Source of the DNA: Acidimicrobiales bacterium
GTDB lineage: Bacteria; Actinomycetota; Acidimicrobiia; Acidimicrobiales; JAVJTC01
Reading direction: 5' to 3'
NCBI GenBank assembly: GCA_040219085.1
Contig: JAVJTC010000028.1
Location: 59,366 to 123,365 of the forward strand
DNA: 64,000 nt
Shown: positions 37,224 to 45,496 of the stretch, one piece after another
Numbering within the stretch: the stretch's first letter is position 1
How the letters are laid out: each line of letters opens with the position of its first letter
Program-made: the position numbers and the translations under genes
Notes under the pieces: generated by a model
What the model was told of the DNA's origin: nothing
The model's input: the letters and a program-made list of their open reading frames with translations, nothing else
Databases searched by the model: none

Positions 37224-38111
37224 TCAACCGCTCTCGTAGACGGCGATGTCGATCGCCCCGACGTTGCCGCCGGTGGACGTCTCCACGTCGAAGCGCAGCT
37301 CCGAACCCGTCGCGGTGAACTGCGCGATGCGTTCGTCGGCGGGTGATCCGGCCGGGAAGGGCCCGAAGGTCTCGCCGCCGTCGACGGTGACCGTGAACGT
37401 GTCGGTGATCGCCGATCCGTCCGCCATCGAGCGGGTGACGAACGACACGCCGCCGATCTCGGTGGCGCCGCCGAGGTCCACGGTGATGAATCCCTCGTCG
37501 CCGTCGCCGCGGGTGGACCACTCCGTGCCGGGATCACCGTCGATGGCGTTGGTCGCCGCGAACGCGGCGGAGAACTCCGAGCTGAAGTCGCTCACCGTCG
37601 CGGCGGGGGTGAGGTTCTGGCCGAGGCCGAGCTCGTCGGCCGAGGCGCCACCCTCGACCGGCTCCGTGACGGGAATCGTGAACTCGAGGGTGTCGGAGCG
37701 GAACTGACGCCCGTCGGCTGTGGTCCCCTGGACGCGGAAGGCGTAGGGCTCGCCCTGGACGAGGTCCGGTAGGAATACGTCGTGTTCGATGATCCCGGTC
37801 CCGTTCATCGCGAGGCTGTTGTTGAACCGCCCGAACGTTCCGTCCTCACCCCAGACGATGGCGCAGATCATCGGCTCTGTGGTGGTGACCCGGAAGATGC
37901 CCCGGGTCGGGTCGGCGGGGTCGGCCTCGAACACGAAGTCGCTCGCCTGCACCTCGGCGAAGTCGAATATCTCCGCGTTGTCGCCGCCTTCGGCGGACCC
38001 GTCCCCGTCGGTGCCGGATTCATCGTCGTCGTCGCCGCAGGCGGCGGCGAGCAGGGTGAGGGTCAGGAGGGCGGCGAGCAGGCGGGCGGCTGAGCGGCGG
38101 CGGGGTCTCAT
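37224..38111 (-). CDS. Lipoprotein with C-terminal discoidin (F5/8 type C)-like domain
   Basis: A 295-residue secreted lipoprotein. The signal peptide ends 'LLAAAC' with Cys25 as lipidation site, followed by an acidic linker. Residues about 50–155 look like a fibronectin/purple-phosphatase-like beta-sandwich ('GIFRVTTTEPMICAIVWGED'); about 165–295 is discoidin-like, with 'AATNAIDGDPGTEWSTRGDGDEGFITVDLGG'. Discoidin domains bind carbohydrates or lipids, so surface binding of glycans is plausible. The start overlaps the stop of the upstream hydrolase by 4 bases. It is convergent with the ATP-grasp gene; a 5-bp hairpin (37208–37221) lies between them. Confidence 0.8.
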   Translation of the reverse strand: MRPRRRSAARLLAALLTLTLLAAACGDDDDESGTDGDGSAEGGDNAEIFDFAEVQASDFVFEADPADPTRGIFRVTTTEPMICAIVWGEDGTFGRFNNSLAMNGTGIIEHDVFLPDLVQGEPYAFRVQGTTADGRQFRSDTLEFTIPVTEPVEGGASADELGLGQNLTPAATVSDFSSEFSAAFAATNAIDGDPGTEWSTRGDGDEGFITVDLGGATEIGGVSFVTRSMADGSAITDTFTVTVDGGETFGPFPAGSPADERIAQFTATGSELRFDVETSTGGNVGAIDIAVYESG

Positions 38112-38869
38112 CGGGTCCAATCCAACCACGACCCGACCACCTGTGCGGCGCGGTCGGCGTCTTCACGTCGGGTGAGGAGGTGATCGGCGCCCGGCATCGC
38201 CCAGAACGCCTTGGGTTGGTCAGCGGCGGCGAAGATCTTCTCGCCCTCGCTGATCGGGACCACCTCGTCGTCGGTCGCATGGACGACGAGCAGCGGCCGC
38301 CCCAGTTCCGCGGTGGCGTCGGCCTGGTCGTGGCGGTCGAGGTCCTCGAGGAAGTCGGCGGAGATGGGGAAGTCACGCCCGGCCACGGTGATGACAGCTT
38401 CTCCGCTCGCGCGTATCTCGTCGGTGGAGTCAGCGAAGAGGCCCCGCACGTGGCCCGGGCTGGCCGGCGCGCCGATCGTCACGATCGAACGCACCGTCTT
38501 GAGTCGGTGCGCTGCCAGGAGTACCGCGGCGCCGCCGAGGCTGTGGCCGACGAGCCCGCACGGTCCGTAGCCACGTTCGAGGAGGGCGACGGTGGCCCGG
38601 GTGAGGTCCCCGATGTTGGCCGACACGGTCGAGGCGGTGAACTCGCCGCCGGAGTCACCGAGACCGGTGAAATCGAAACGCAGGACCGCGTAGCCGCGAT
38701 CGGCGAGCGAATCGGCGAGCCGGGTCATCGTATGCAGGTCCTTGGAGCACGTGAAGCAGTGCGCCAGGAGCACCGACCCGGTCGGATCTTCTGGCAGGTG
38801 GAGCACGCCGCTGAGGTGGGCGCCGGTCGCCCCTACGAAGGAGATCTCTGATGTCGTCGCATCGGCCAT
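38108..38869 (-). CDS. Alpha/beta-hydrolase (dienelactone-hydrolase/OsmC-associated type)
   Basis: A 253-residue alpha/beta-hydrolase: oxyanion region 'LLAHCFTCSKDLHTMTRLADSLADRGYAVLRFDFTGLGDSGG', nucleophile Ser in 'GLVGHSLGGAAVLLAAHRL' near 116, Asp in 'VVHATDDEVVPI' and His in 'MPGADHLLT' near 230. Proteins with this 'HCFTCSKD' segment often precede or are fused to OsmC domains; here no OsmC domain follows. The ATG at 38869 is preferred over 38896 because the conserved region begins just after it. It is translationally coupled to the discoidin-like lipoprotein. Confidence 0.85.
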   Translation of the reverse strand: MADATTSEISFVGATGAHLSGVLHLPEDPTGSVLLAHCFTCSKDLHTMTRLADSLADRGYAVLRFDFTGLGDSGGEFTASTVSANIGDLTRATVALLERGYGPCGLVGHSLGGAAVLLAAHRLKTVRSIVTIGAPASPGHVRGLFADSTDEIRASGEAVITVAGRDFPISADFLEDLDRHDQADATAELGRPLLVVHATDDEVVPISEGEKIFAAADQPKAFWAMPGADHLLTRREDADRAAQVVGSWLDWTR

Positions 38870-39222
38870 CCCCCGATTGTGGGCGCCCGGCGTCACTTCG
38901 GCGAGTCGGGTTGACCGGAGCTCTCCTGCAGTGGCTGAGGTTCAAGTCCCGACGGCTCCCTTTCGTCTGCGCGAGGTCCGCACGAGGCTGATGGTCGTCG
39001 CGTCCCGGGGGACCTACGTCCGCTGCACGACGACCTGCGACTGAACGACCCCGGGAGCCAGCCGAAGCCGGCAGGGAGATCGGCGAGCCAACCCCTGAGA
39101 GGAGAACCGGAGGCCACGACCGGCAGCCCGTGCCGATCGGCCTCTCAGGAACAAGTCGGAGGTTCGAGCGGACGGCCCTTGCGCGGGACCTTCGGCTCTC
39201 GCAGGGAGTCCCGAGAAGGCCG
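38870..39222 (+). other. 353-base non-coding region; possible structured leader of the PAS–GGDEF gene
   Basis: No gene is evident on either strand. It carries CCTGAGAGG (39094–39102) matched by CCTCTCAGG (39141–39149), and GATCGGC (39079–39085) matched by GCCGATC (39132–39138). The two pairings cross, as in a pseudoknot. Nearer the gene, CCTTC (39189–39193) can pair with GAAGG (39215–39219), which would hide the ribosome site GAGAAGG of the ATG at 39223. It does not match the cyclic-di-GMP, TPP, glycine or SAM riboswitch consensus patterns I know. In 70% GC DNA some of this may be chance. Confidence 0.3.
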
Positions 39223-40545
39223 ATGGTTCTTGTGGCGGCACAGATCCCCTCATCCACCGACGACGATGGGTCGGAATCCATGAACGTGCCTTTGGAATAC
39301 GACGAGTCGTACCTCGTGGCCATGTACAAGGCGATGGCGGATGCCCAACCCGCACTGCTCTGGGCCTCGGACACGACAGGCGCCTGCACGCACTTCAACG
39401 CGACCTGGCTGGCCTTCCGCGGCCGGAGCGAAGAGTTGGAACGCGGCGAGGGCTGGTTCGAGGGGGTCCATCCCGACGACAAGCAGTACTGCATGTCGGT
39501 CTACCTCGATGCGTTCGCACGGCAGGAGCGCTTCGAGATGGAGTACCGCCTGCAACGCCACGACGGCGTCGACCGCTGGATTCTCGACATCGGGGCGCCC
39601 TGGGCGCTGCCCGATGGTGCCTTCGCAGGCTACATCGGTGTGTGCTTCGACGTCACCGAGCACCGGGAGCGACTGGCCCGGATAGAGGACGACCGGGATG
39701 GGCTCGCGAGCACGCTTGATGCACTGCCAACCGCAGTGGTGGCGATCGACTCCTCCGGGAAGGTGACCGGTGGCAACGACGCTGCCGTGGCGCTGTTCGA
39801 CGCCGCCGGCGGTTCCCTCGTCGGCGCGGATGCTGCGTCACTGGCCGACTCGTTCCTCGACCGGGGAGGGCGACGTCAAGAAGACGCTGCGGCAGCCGAC
39901 CAGCTGCCCGCTGACTCCCCGGAGCGCTGGTCGGGCGAGCATGGCTTGACGACCGATGGCCAGGTGAGGTGGTTCACGGTGAGCGCCACGTGCGTGCCCG
40001 GCGTGGATGGAGTGGCCGCCTCTACGGTCGTTACCTTCACCGACGTGACCCAGCACCACCTCGTCGAGCGGATCCTGACCCTCGAGGCCCACCAGGACCC
40101 GCTCACCGGCCTCGCCAATCGGCGTGCCCTTTTCGAGCGACTCGAGGACATGTGGAACGCTCCGGAGGGCATCGTTGTGATGATGGTCGACGTCGACCAC
40201 TTCAAGTCGATCAACGACAGCTACGGGCACGCCGTGGGGGATGAAGTGCTGACCGCGGTGGCGCGACGTCTCCGCGCGTCGGTGCGACCCGACGACGTGG
40301 TCGCGCGGCTCGGCGGCGACGAGTTCGCTCTCGTCTGCTCGGCCGATTCCGGACACAGTGCCCTCCGCGCCCGAGTCGTCTCCGAGTTCGCCTCGGCCGT
40401 TTCCACCACGGCAGGCCCGATTCAGGTGCGGGTCAGCGTGGGCGTCGCGGACTCCAAGGCGGGGGACACGCCGGGCGATCTGCTGCGGAAGGCCGATCAG
40501 TCCATGTATCGGCACAAGCGGCAGGCGCGGGCCGCCTCGCAGTGA
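39223..40545 (+). CDS. PAS–PAS–GGDEF diguanylate cyclase
   Basis: A 440-residue soluble protein: a first PAS domain (about 30–150, 'ACTHFNATWLAFRGRSEEL', 'RWILDIGAPW', 'GYIGVCFDVTEHR'), a second PAS (about 160–270, ending 'VVTFTDVTQHHLVER'), then GGDEF (about 285–440) with 'DPLTGLANRRALFERL', 'DVDHFKSINDSYGHAVGDEVL' and an intact 'RLGGDEFALV'. It should make cyclic-di-GMP from GTP; an inhibitory RxxD site is not obvious. The start is uncertain: ATG 39223 has GAGAAGG upstream, ATG 39280 is nearer the first PAS domain, and 39130 is possible. It is the second cyclic-di-GMP protein in the window. Confidence 0.9.
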   Translation: MVLVAAQIPSSTDDDGSESMNVPLEYDESYLVAMYKAMADAQPALLWASDTTGACTHFNATWLAFRGRSEELERGEGWFEGVHPDDKQYCMSVYLDAFARQERFEMEYRLQRHDGVDRWILDIGAPWALPDGAFAGYIGVCFDVTEHRERLARIEDDRDGLASTLDALPTAVVAIDSSGKVTGGNDAAVALFDAAGGSLVGADAASLADSFLDRGGRRQEDAAAADQLPADSPERWSGEHGLTTDGQVRWFTVSATCVPGVDGVAASTVVTFTDVTQHHLVERILTLEAHQDPLTGLANRRALFERLEDMWNAPEGIVVMMVDVDHFKSINDSYGHAVGDEVLTAVARRLRASVRPDDVVARLGGDEFALVCSADSGHSALRARVVSEFASAVSTTAGPIQVRVSVGVADSKAGDTPGDLLRKADQSMYRHKRQARAASQ

Positions 40546-40842
40546 CAGAGGGACCTCATTCTGACGTGCGACGGGGCAGCGACAGGTTGGTACTTCACGA
40601 ACCGACCCGACCGCGGCACGATCACAGGCCCAAGCAGTCCGCAGTAGGAGCTCGTCAGGCTCACTGGGCGTTGAAGTGCCCGCTCAGAGTGGCGCCCTCT
40701 CCGTCTGATCGCCTCTGATCAGCGGTTCCGACGTTCGAGAGCTGTCTCATCAGGAGCTGCCGAACCTGGGAATGTGTTTCGGCGATCGAGGCTCGGGGTA
40801 TCGGATTGACCGGACACAGATCCCATCGACCCCCGGAGAACC

Positions 40843-41472
40843 ATGAGCTCGAAGAACCGGCGATCGGACACCAGGAGGCCCAACCGGGCAGTTGTCAGTC
40901 GACAGCCCGCAGCGCTCGGGTCTCGTCTCAGTGGCCTGGTGGCGGCGCTCGCCGCTGTCGTGTTGCTCGCCGCCGCGTGCGGTAGCGATGACATCGCAGC
41001 TCGAGGTGGCACGGTCGACGAGATCGTCGCGGGCGAGATCGCCGTCGGGTCGCCCGTCGAGATCGAATCGTTCATCATCTCAGCGATCGAAGGTTCCAAC
41101 TCACCCTCGTTCTCGTTCTACGTGAGCGGGGCCGACTCCCGCGCCGAGCCACTCTTCGTCACCGGTGTGGAAGACCTCGATGGTGCGGACGCGGGGGATC
41201 TGGTCCGGATCATCGGCACGGTCGGCGAAGTGACTTCGGTTCCCGTGCTGCCCGATTACAGCGCCGATGTCGTCGTCGTCGCCACCGACGTGACCCTGCT
41301 CGAGGAGGGTCAGCTCGACGAAGGCGACTTCGACGACAAGACGGACGCACCCGACCCGACCGACGTGGAGCGTGACGAGCCCGTCACCGAGGACCCCGAC
41401 GGTCTCGTGGGGCCGGATTCGGACATCCCCAGCGGTGGCGAGGGCGTACCCCAGTATCCGGCCACTTCCTAA
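40843..41472 (+). CDS. Lipoprotein with OB-like core, function unknown
   Basis: A 209-residue secreted lipoprotein. A long Arg-rich N-terminus leads into a signal segment ending 'LLAAAC' with Cys46 as lipidation site. Residues about 60–150 ('PVEIESFIISAIEG', 'ADAGDLVRIIGTVGEVTSVPVL') resemble a small beta-barrel of OB type; the last 50 residues are acidic and disordered. I cannot assign a function. GGAG lies 6 bases before the ATG at 40843. The preceding 297 bases (40546–40842) contain no gene I can see. It ends in a 4-base convergent overlap with the MscS gene. Confidence 0.7.
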   Translation: MSSKNRRSDTRRPNRAVVSRQPAALGSRLSGLVAALAAVVLLAAACGSDDIAARGGTVDEIVAGEIAVGSPVEIESFIISAIEGSNSPSFSFYVSGADSRAEPLFVTGVEDLDGADAGDLVRIIGTVGEVTSVPVLPDYSADVVVVATDVTLLEEGQLDEGDFDDKTDAPDPTDVERDEPVTEDPDGLVGPDSDIPSGGEGVPQYPATS

Positions 41473-42395
41473 CCGGGCCCAGCCTCGTCGTGAGCCTCGG
41501 GCCGGGCGCGCACGGGTTCCCAGGTCTCCTGCGCCTGCTGGACGACGTCGGTCGAAACGACCTCCACCCCCGCGTCTTCGAGCCGGGTGTGCACCGACCG
41601 CGTGATCTCGTCGATCACCGAGCGGGCGCTGCGGGTCGGGACCACGAAACGTGCGGCGAGACGCATGTAGTCCTCGTCGGCCGACACGAACACCCTCGGC
41701 TCGACCTCGGTCGCCGGCACGGGGAAACGTGACCGCACCTCGCGCATCGCCTCACGGGCGCCTGCCGAATCGGAGAGCCGGTTCGCCTCCTCCTCGAGGA
41801 TGACGACGGCGGTCGACCAGTCACCGTGGTGGGGTACGGCGACGCTCAGTTCCTCCCAGATGTATTCGAAGTAGCTGCTGTAGTTGAAGACCGGCGACGT
41901 GAACGTCGCCTTGTTCGATATCGAGACGACGCGGCCGGTGAACTGCCGACCCTGGACCCAGGAGCCACCGCCCGCCGATCCGATCTCCATCATCCGTGTC
42001 TTGAGAAGTGAGATGTCTATGACGTCTCCGCTCACGCCGTCCATCTCTATGCGGTCGCCCACTCGGAAGACGCGGCCGAACGTGATGTTGAACCAGCCCG
42101 CGATCGCGCCGATCACCTCCTGCATGGCGAAGGCCAGTCCGGCGGTGGCGAGACCGAGAGCGGGGGCGAGGTTCCCGTCGAGCGGCTTCCAGACGAATAC
42201 CAGGGCGACGGCGACGGTGATCCACATCGCACCTCGGACCAGGCGCCGGGCGTTGTAGCGCTGGGTGGGATCGTCGACGGTGGTCGCGACGACACGGCCC
42301 ACCGTCCACGCGACGAGCACGGCTCCGAGGACGACGGCGCCGGTGATCGCCCAGCGGCCTGCCGTCGAGTCGAAGGTGAAGTCCGCGAGGATCAT
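41469..42395 (-). CDS. MscS-family mechanosensitive ion channel
   Basis: A 308-residue channel with three predicted helices (about 15–37, 58–78 and 85–115). The third holds the pore-lining 'GLATAGLAFAMQEVIGAIAGWFNITF', followed by the conserved beta-domain 'VFRVGDRIEMDGVSGDVIDISLLKTRMMEI'. MscS channels open under membrane tension to release osmolytes during hypo-osmotic shock. The 'VVSISNKATFTSPVFNYS' and C-terminal mixed domain are complete. It is separated by 9 bases from the TetR gene upstream on the same strand and may be co-transcribed with the TetR–MFS pair. A trehalose-rich cell would benefit from such a valve (inference). Confidence 0.92.
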   Translation of the reverse strand: MILADFTFDSTAGRWAITGAVVLGAVLVAWTVGRVVATTVDDPTQRYNARRLVRGAMWITVAVALVFVWKPLDGNLAPALGLATAGLAFAMQEVIGAIAGWFNITFGRVFRVGDRIEMDGVSGDVIDISLLKTRMMEIGSAGGGSWVQGRQFTGRVVSISNKATFTSPVFNYSSYFEYIWEELSVAVPHHGDWSTAVVILEEEANRLSDSAGAREAMREVRSRFPVPATEVEPRVFVSADEDYMRLAARFVVPTRSARSVIDEITRSVHTRLEDAGVEVVSTDVVQQAQETWEPVRARPEAHDEAGPG

Positions 42396-42404
42396 GACGG
42401 TCGA

Positions 42405-42986
42405 TCAGTCATCGCTGCCGATCAGCTGGTCGACGATGCGGCCGACCTCGTCGACGGGATAGGCCTCGTGGAGCAGGAGCCGTCGGGCGAGGATCGGCCC
42501 GATCAGCGCCTCGGCCAGGATGCGGACGTCGGTCCCCTCTGGAAGGTCGCCCGAGGCCACGCCCTCGTTCAGGAAGTCCTCGAGGACGCCTCGTCGACCG
42601 CAGGTGTAGGCGCGGTGCATCTCGCGGACGTCGCCGTCTCGTTCGGCGGCGTCGATCATCGCCGGCAGGCACGACGACCACGTCGAGTCGTTGACGGCCC
42701 GGGTGATCTCCACGAGGTAGCCGGCGAGGCGCTCGCGGAAGGCCCCCGTCTCGGGGACGAGCACCGTGGACTTCAGCGTCGCCAGGGCGTCCTCGACGAG
42801 GTCGAGCTTGCCGCACCAGTGTCGGTAGATCGTCGACTTGCCGACACCGGCGCGCGCCGCGATCGCCTCCACGGCGAGAGCGCCGTAGCCGACTTCGCCC
42901 AGCAGCGCGAGGGTCGCTTCGAGGATGACCTGGCGGGATCTCTCGACCCGCGGGTCCACCGCGGTGGCCGAGGGATCGGCTGTCAT
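42405..42986 (-). CDS. TetR-family transcriptional regulator
   Basis: A 193-residue repressor-type protein. The helix-turn-helix at about 14–60 reads 'RQVILEATLALLGEVGYGALAVEAIAARAGVGKSTIYRHWCGKLDLV'; the C-terminal part fits a ligand-binding TetR_C domain. The start overlaps the stop of the MFS gene by 4 bases, so pump and regulator are made together. Its likely operator is the large dyad at 44641–44685 before the MFS gene, which would give feedback control of the whole unit by pump substrates. Confidence 0.93.
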   Translation of the reverse strand: MTADPSATAVDPRVERSRQVILEATLALLGEVGYGALAVEAIAARAGVGKSTIYRHWCGKLDLVEDALATLKSTVLVPETGAFRERLAGYLVEITRAVNDSTWSSCLPAMIDAAERDGDVREMHRAYTCGRRGVLEDFLNEGVASGDLPEGTDVRILAEALIGPILARRLLLHEAYPVDEVGRIVDQLIGSDD

Positions 42987-44605
42987 GACGGACCTTCCGC
43001 CGCCACCTTGCGGGCGTTGTCGGCGAGCACGGCACGTTCCGACGCCGACAGGGCGTTGTCGGTCACCGCGGCTTCGGCCCGACGCCCGAAGATCGCCACG
43101 CCGACGCCGCACAGGCCGGCGATGATCGTCGCGACGAACATGACCGTGTTGTATGCCCCGCCGAACGCGTCGGCGGCGCGGGACGCCACCTCGGCGCCTG
43201 AGGCGCCAGCCGTGGCGACCACGCCCTGGGCCTGTCCGACGGACTCAGAGGCGAGTTCGGCGGACTCGGCGTCGAGCCCGAGGCCGTCCAGCGAGATCTC
43301 GTTGCGGTAGGCGGAGGTCGCGATGGATCCGAGAACTGCGATGCCCAGGGCGCCGCCGAGCTCCCGGGTCGTGTCGTTGATGGCCGACCCCACGCCGGCC
43401 TTGGACATCGGGACCGAGTCCATGATGGCTCCGGTCGACGGGGCGGCGGTCAGAGCCATTCCTGCGCCGAGCAGGATGAGCGAGATGGTCAGGATCAGAT
43501 ACGAGGTGCCCAGGTTCGCCACCGCGAGGATGGCGAAGCCGGCCGCGGTCGCCGCGAAGCCCGCTGTCAGTACGGGAGTCCGTCCGAACCTCTCTGCCCA
43601 GCCCGCGCTGCGGGGCGCGAAGACCACCATGGCCAGCGCGAACGGGAGGGTTGCGAGGCCGGCGTCGAGGGGGGAGTAGCCCCGTCCGAACTGGAGGAAC
43701 TGGGTGAAGAGGAAGAAGAACCCGAACATCGAGAAGAACGCCACCGTGATCACGACGGATCCCATGGTGAACCGACCGTCCTTGAAGAACTGCAGGGGCA
43801 GCATCGGGAACCGGGTCCGGGCCTGCCAGACGACGAAGCCGGTCAGCGTCACGATGGCGACGACGAAGCCGGCGAGGACGAGGCCGTCACCCCAGCCGCG
43901 CTCAGGACCTTCGATGATGCCGAACAGCAGTGCCGCCAGGCCGACGAGTGACAGGACTGCGCCGACCGGATCGAGCGGGGTTGCGTCGTCGTCGCGTGAG
44001 CGGGGTGAGTACACGGCCACGGCTGCGATCGTGAGTGCCACGACGGGGATGTTGACGAGCAGAGCCGATCCCCACCAGAAGCCCTCCAGCAGCGCGCCGC
44101 TGATGATCGGTCCGATGGCTCCGCCGGCCCCGGCGAAGCCGGCCCAGAGGGCGATGGCCTTGGCCCGTTCGTTGGGGGGGAACACCGCGGAGATCAGCGA
44201 GAGGGTGGCCGGCATGACGAAGGCCGCACCGATGCCGCTCACGCCGCGCCCGATGATCACCTGGACGGGTTCATCGGCGAGGCCGCTGATCGCCGAGCCG
44301 AGCGCGAAGATGACAAGGCCTACCAGCAGCGCACCCTTGCGACCGAAGCGGTCACCCAGAGCTCCCGCCGTCAACAGGAGCCCGGCGAAGACGATGGCGT
44401 AGGCGTCGATGATCCACTGCAGTTCGGTGGCCGTCGCCCCGAGTTCGCGTTGCATGTTGGGGATGGCGACGTTGAGTCCCGAGACGGACATGACGACCAT
44501 CACGAGGCTGAGGCACATCACGCCCAGCAGGATCCAGCGCCGGGCGTGGATCTCAGGGTCTTCGTGCAGTGGGCGGCTGGGGTCGGCGGCGACGGGGGGT
44601 GCCAT
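42983..44605 (-). CDS. MFS efflux transporter, DHA2 (EmrB/QacA) type
   Basis: A 540-residue transporter with 14 predicted helices, typical of proton-driven drug:H+ antiporters. Recognisable are 'LQWIIDAYAIVFAGLLLTAGALGDRFGRKGALLVG' (motif A region between helices 2 and 3), 'GRGVSGIGAAFVMPATLSLI' and 'GAGGAIGPIISGALLEGFWWGSALLVNIP' (motif C). The ATG at 44605 follows GGAG by 10 bases; a TTG at 44638 is an alternative. It is co-transcribed with the TetR gene; the substrate range is unknown. Confidence 0.93.
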   Translation of the reverse strand: MAPPVAADPSRPLHEDPEIHARRWILLGVMCLSLVMVVMSVSGLNVAIPNMQRELGATATELQWIIDAYAIVFAGLLLTAGALGDRFGRKGALLVGLVIFALGSAISGLADEPVQVIIGRGVSGIGAAFVMPATLSLISAVFPPNERAKAIALWAGFAGAGGAIGPIISGALLEGFWWGSALLVNIPVVALTIAAVAVYSPRSRDDDATPLDPVGAVLSLVGLAALLFGIIEGPERGWGDGLVLAGFVVAIVTLTGFVVWQARTRFPMLPLQFFKDGRFTMGSVVITVAFFSMFGFFFLFTQFLQFGRGYSPLDAGLATLPFALAMVVFAPRSAGWAERFGRTPVLTAGFAATAAGFAILAVANLGTSYLILTISLILLGAGMALTAAPSTGAIMDSVPMSKAGVGSAINDTTRELGGALGIAVLGSIATSAYRNEISLDGLGLDAESAELASESVGQAQGVVATAGASGAEVASRAADAFGGAYNTVMFVATIIAGLCGVGVAIFGRRAEAAVTDNALSASERAVLADNARKVAAEGPS

Positions 44606-44640
44606 CTCGACGTCATCTCCGGGTTGTCGGACGTGCAACT

Positions 44641-44685
44641 GTGAAACGGGACCGTTTCGTATCGAACGAAACGCTACCGTCTCAC
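44641..44685. promoter_or_regulatory. Large dyad operator before the MFS–TetR operon
   Basis: An imperfect 45-bp inverted repeat: arm GTGAAACGGGACCGTTTCGT, centre ATCGA, then ACGAAACGCTACCGTCTCAC; 17 of 20 arm positions pair. Inside it are two overlapping smaller dyads, GAAACGG-GA-CCGTTTC (44643–44658) and GTTTCGT-ATCGA-ACGAAAC (44654–44672). This fits two TetR dimers. It lies 36 bases upstream of the MFS start. Confidence 0.7.
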
Positions 44686-44731
44686 ATTTGCGCCGACAAC
44701 CGAATTTGCGAATGCGTCCGACGTAGAGCGG

Positions 44732-45325
44732 TCAGCTCACGACGATGGCGTCTGATCCCCACGGGGTGACCGTGCCCGTCGCTCCGTCCCGGAACCGGTC
44801 CGGCAGTTCGTCGACCATGTCCCAGGCCATGGACAGTCGCCCGAATCCCACGCAGAGGGCGATGGTCATCCCGAGTTCCACGACCTCCGCGTCGGAGAAG
44901 TGCTCGCGCAGCATGACGAAGGTGTCGTCGTCGATGGACCAGTGGTCGGCGGCCATGAGGTCCGCGAATCGCAGCGCGGCGCGCTCGGCGTCTGTGAGGT
45001 CGGTCGCCTCATCCGGTGCCTGCAGCTGGCAGACGAGGTCCTCGGTGACCCCGTCGTTGACCGCGTCCGCATAGCGGATCGCCATGCAGCTGCGGCACTG
45101 GTTGTGGAAGGCGATCCGGAGTCGGACCAGCTCGAGTAGGCGTCGGGGGAGCAGGCCGGGTGTCTTCATCGCCCCGGCGAACTGCGCGTACGCCTTGGCC
45201 AGCTCGGGTCGATGGCCGTAGATCCGCATGTTGCCGAGTTCGAGTGGTGTGCGGTGGTCGGCGTCGACCATCTCCGCCAGTTCCGGGTCGAGCTCTGATG
45301 CCGACAGCATCGGGATACGCGCCAT
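44732..45325 (-). CDS. AhpD-like / carboxymuconolactone-decarboxylase-family protein
   Basis: A 197-residue all-helical protein of the CMD/AhpD superfamily. The redox motif 'NQCRSCMAIRYADAV' (Cys-x-x-Cys plus a downstream acidic/His region) near 84–98 is typical of peroxidase-like members; 'LLELVRLRIAFHN' precedes it. The likely activity is thiol-based peroxide reduction or a related redox role. The ATG at 45325 has AGGGGG 7 bases upstream. The same frame stays open upstream to an ATG at 45496, but those residues do not look like this family (see the separate entry). Confidence 0.85.
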   Translation of the reverse strand: MARIPMLSASELDPELAEMVDADHRTPLELGNMRIYGHRPELAKAYAQFAGAMKTPGLLPRRLLELVRLRIAFHNQCRSCMAIRYADAVNDGVTEDLVCQLQAPDEATDLTDAERAALRFADLMAADHWSIDDDTFVMLREHFSDAEVVELGMTIALCVGFGRLSMAWDMVDELPDRFRDGATGTVTPWGSDAIVVS

Positions 45326-45496
45326 CTTGTTCCCCCTGGGTAGCTGGTCCAATGGTGCCATGCCGACACCGCCTCCGGTACTTCGACGTGACGCCGGCAC
45401 CTCACCTGGTACCGCGGGCCAGTGCGTCGGACAGCGAGCGCTCACCTGCTCCGCGAGGTCCCAGAACAGCTCCTCGGATGCGGTGCGGTCACTCAT
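45326..45496 (-). pseudogene. Possible relic of a small gene start, in frame with the AhpD-like gene
   Basis: An ATG at 45496 overlaps the DUF2461 stop by 4 bases, like a normal coupled gene. The first residues, 'MSDRTASEELFWDLAEQ', resemble the start of small TfoX-N/DUF1801-type proteins. After about 20 residues the sequence becomes Pro/Ser/Gly-rich and then runs in frame into the AhpD-like gene. It may be a decayed gene joined by deletion, or an N-terminal extension of the AhpD-like protein. Weak evidence. Confidence 0.25.

Noticed and set aside
38936..38960. 'ggttcaagtccc' resembles the T-arm of a tRNA
   Set aside because: The flanking bases do not form a 5-bp T-stem, and no acceptor, D or anticodon arm can be drawn around it; a chance match.
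39094..39149. 'CCTGAGAGG' suggested a TPP riboswitch, and 'CCTCTCAGG' a glycine riboswitch
   Set aside because: The required partner segments of either consensus (the conserved CCTGATC…/GCCGAAGG cores in the right order) are missing.
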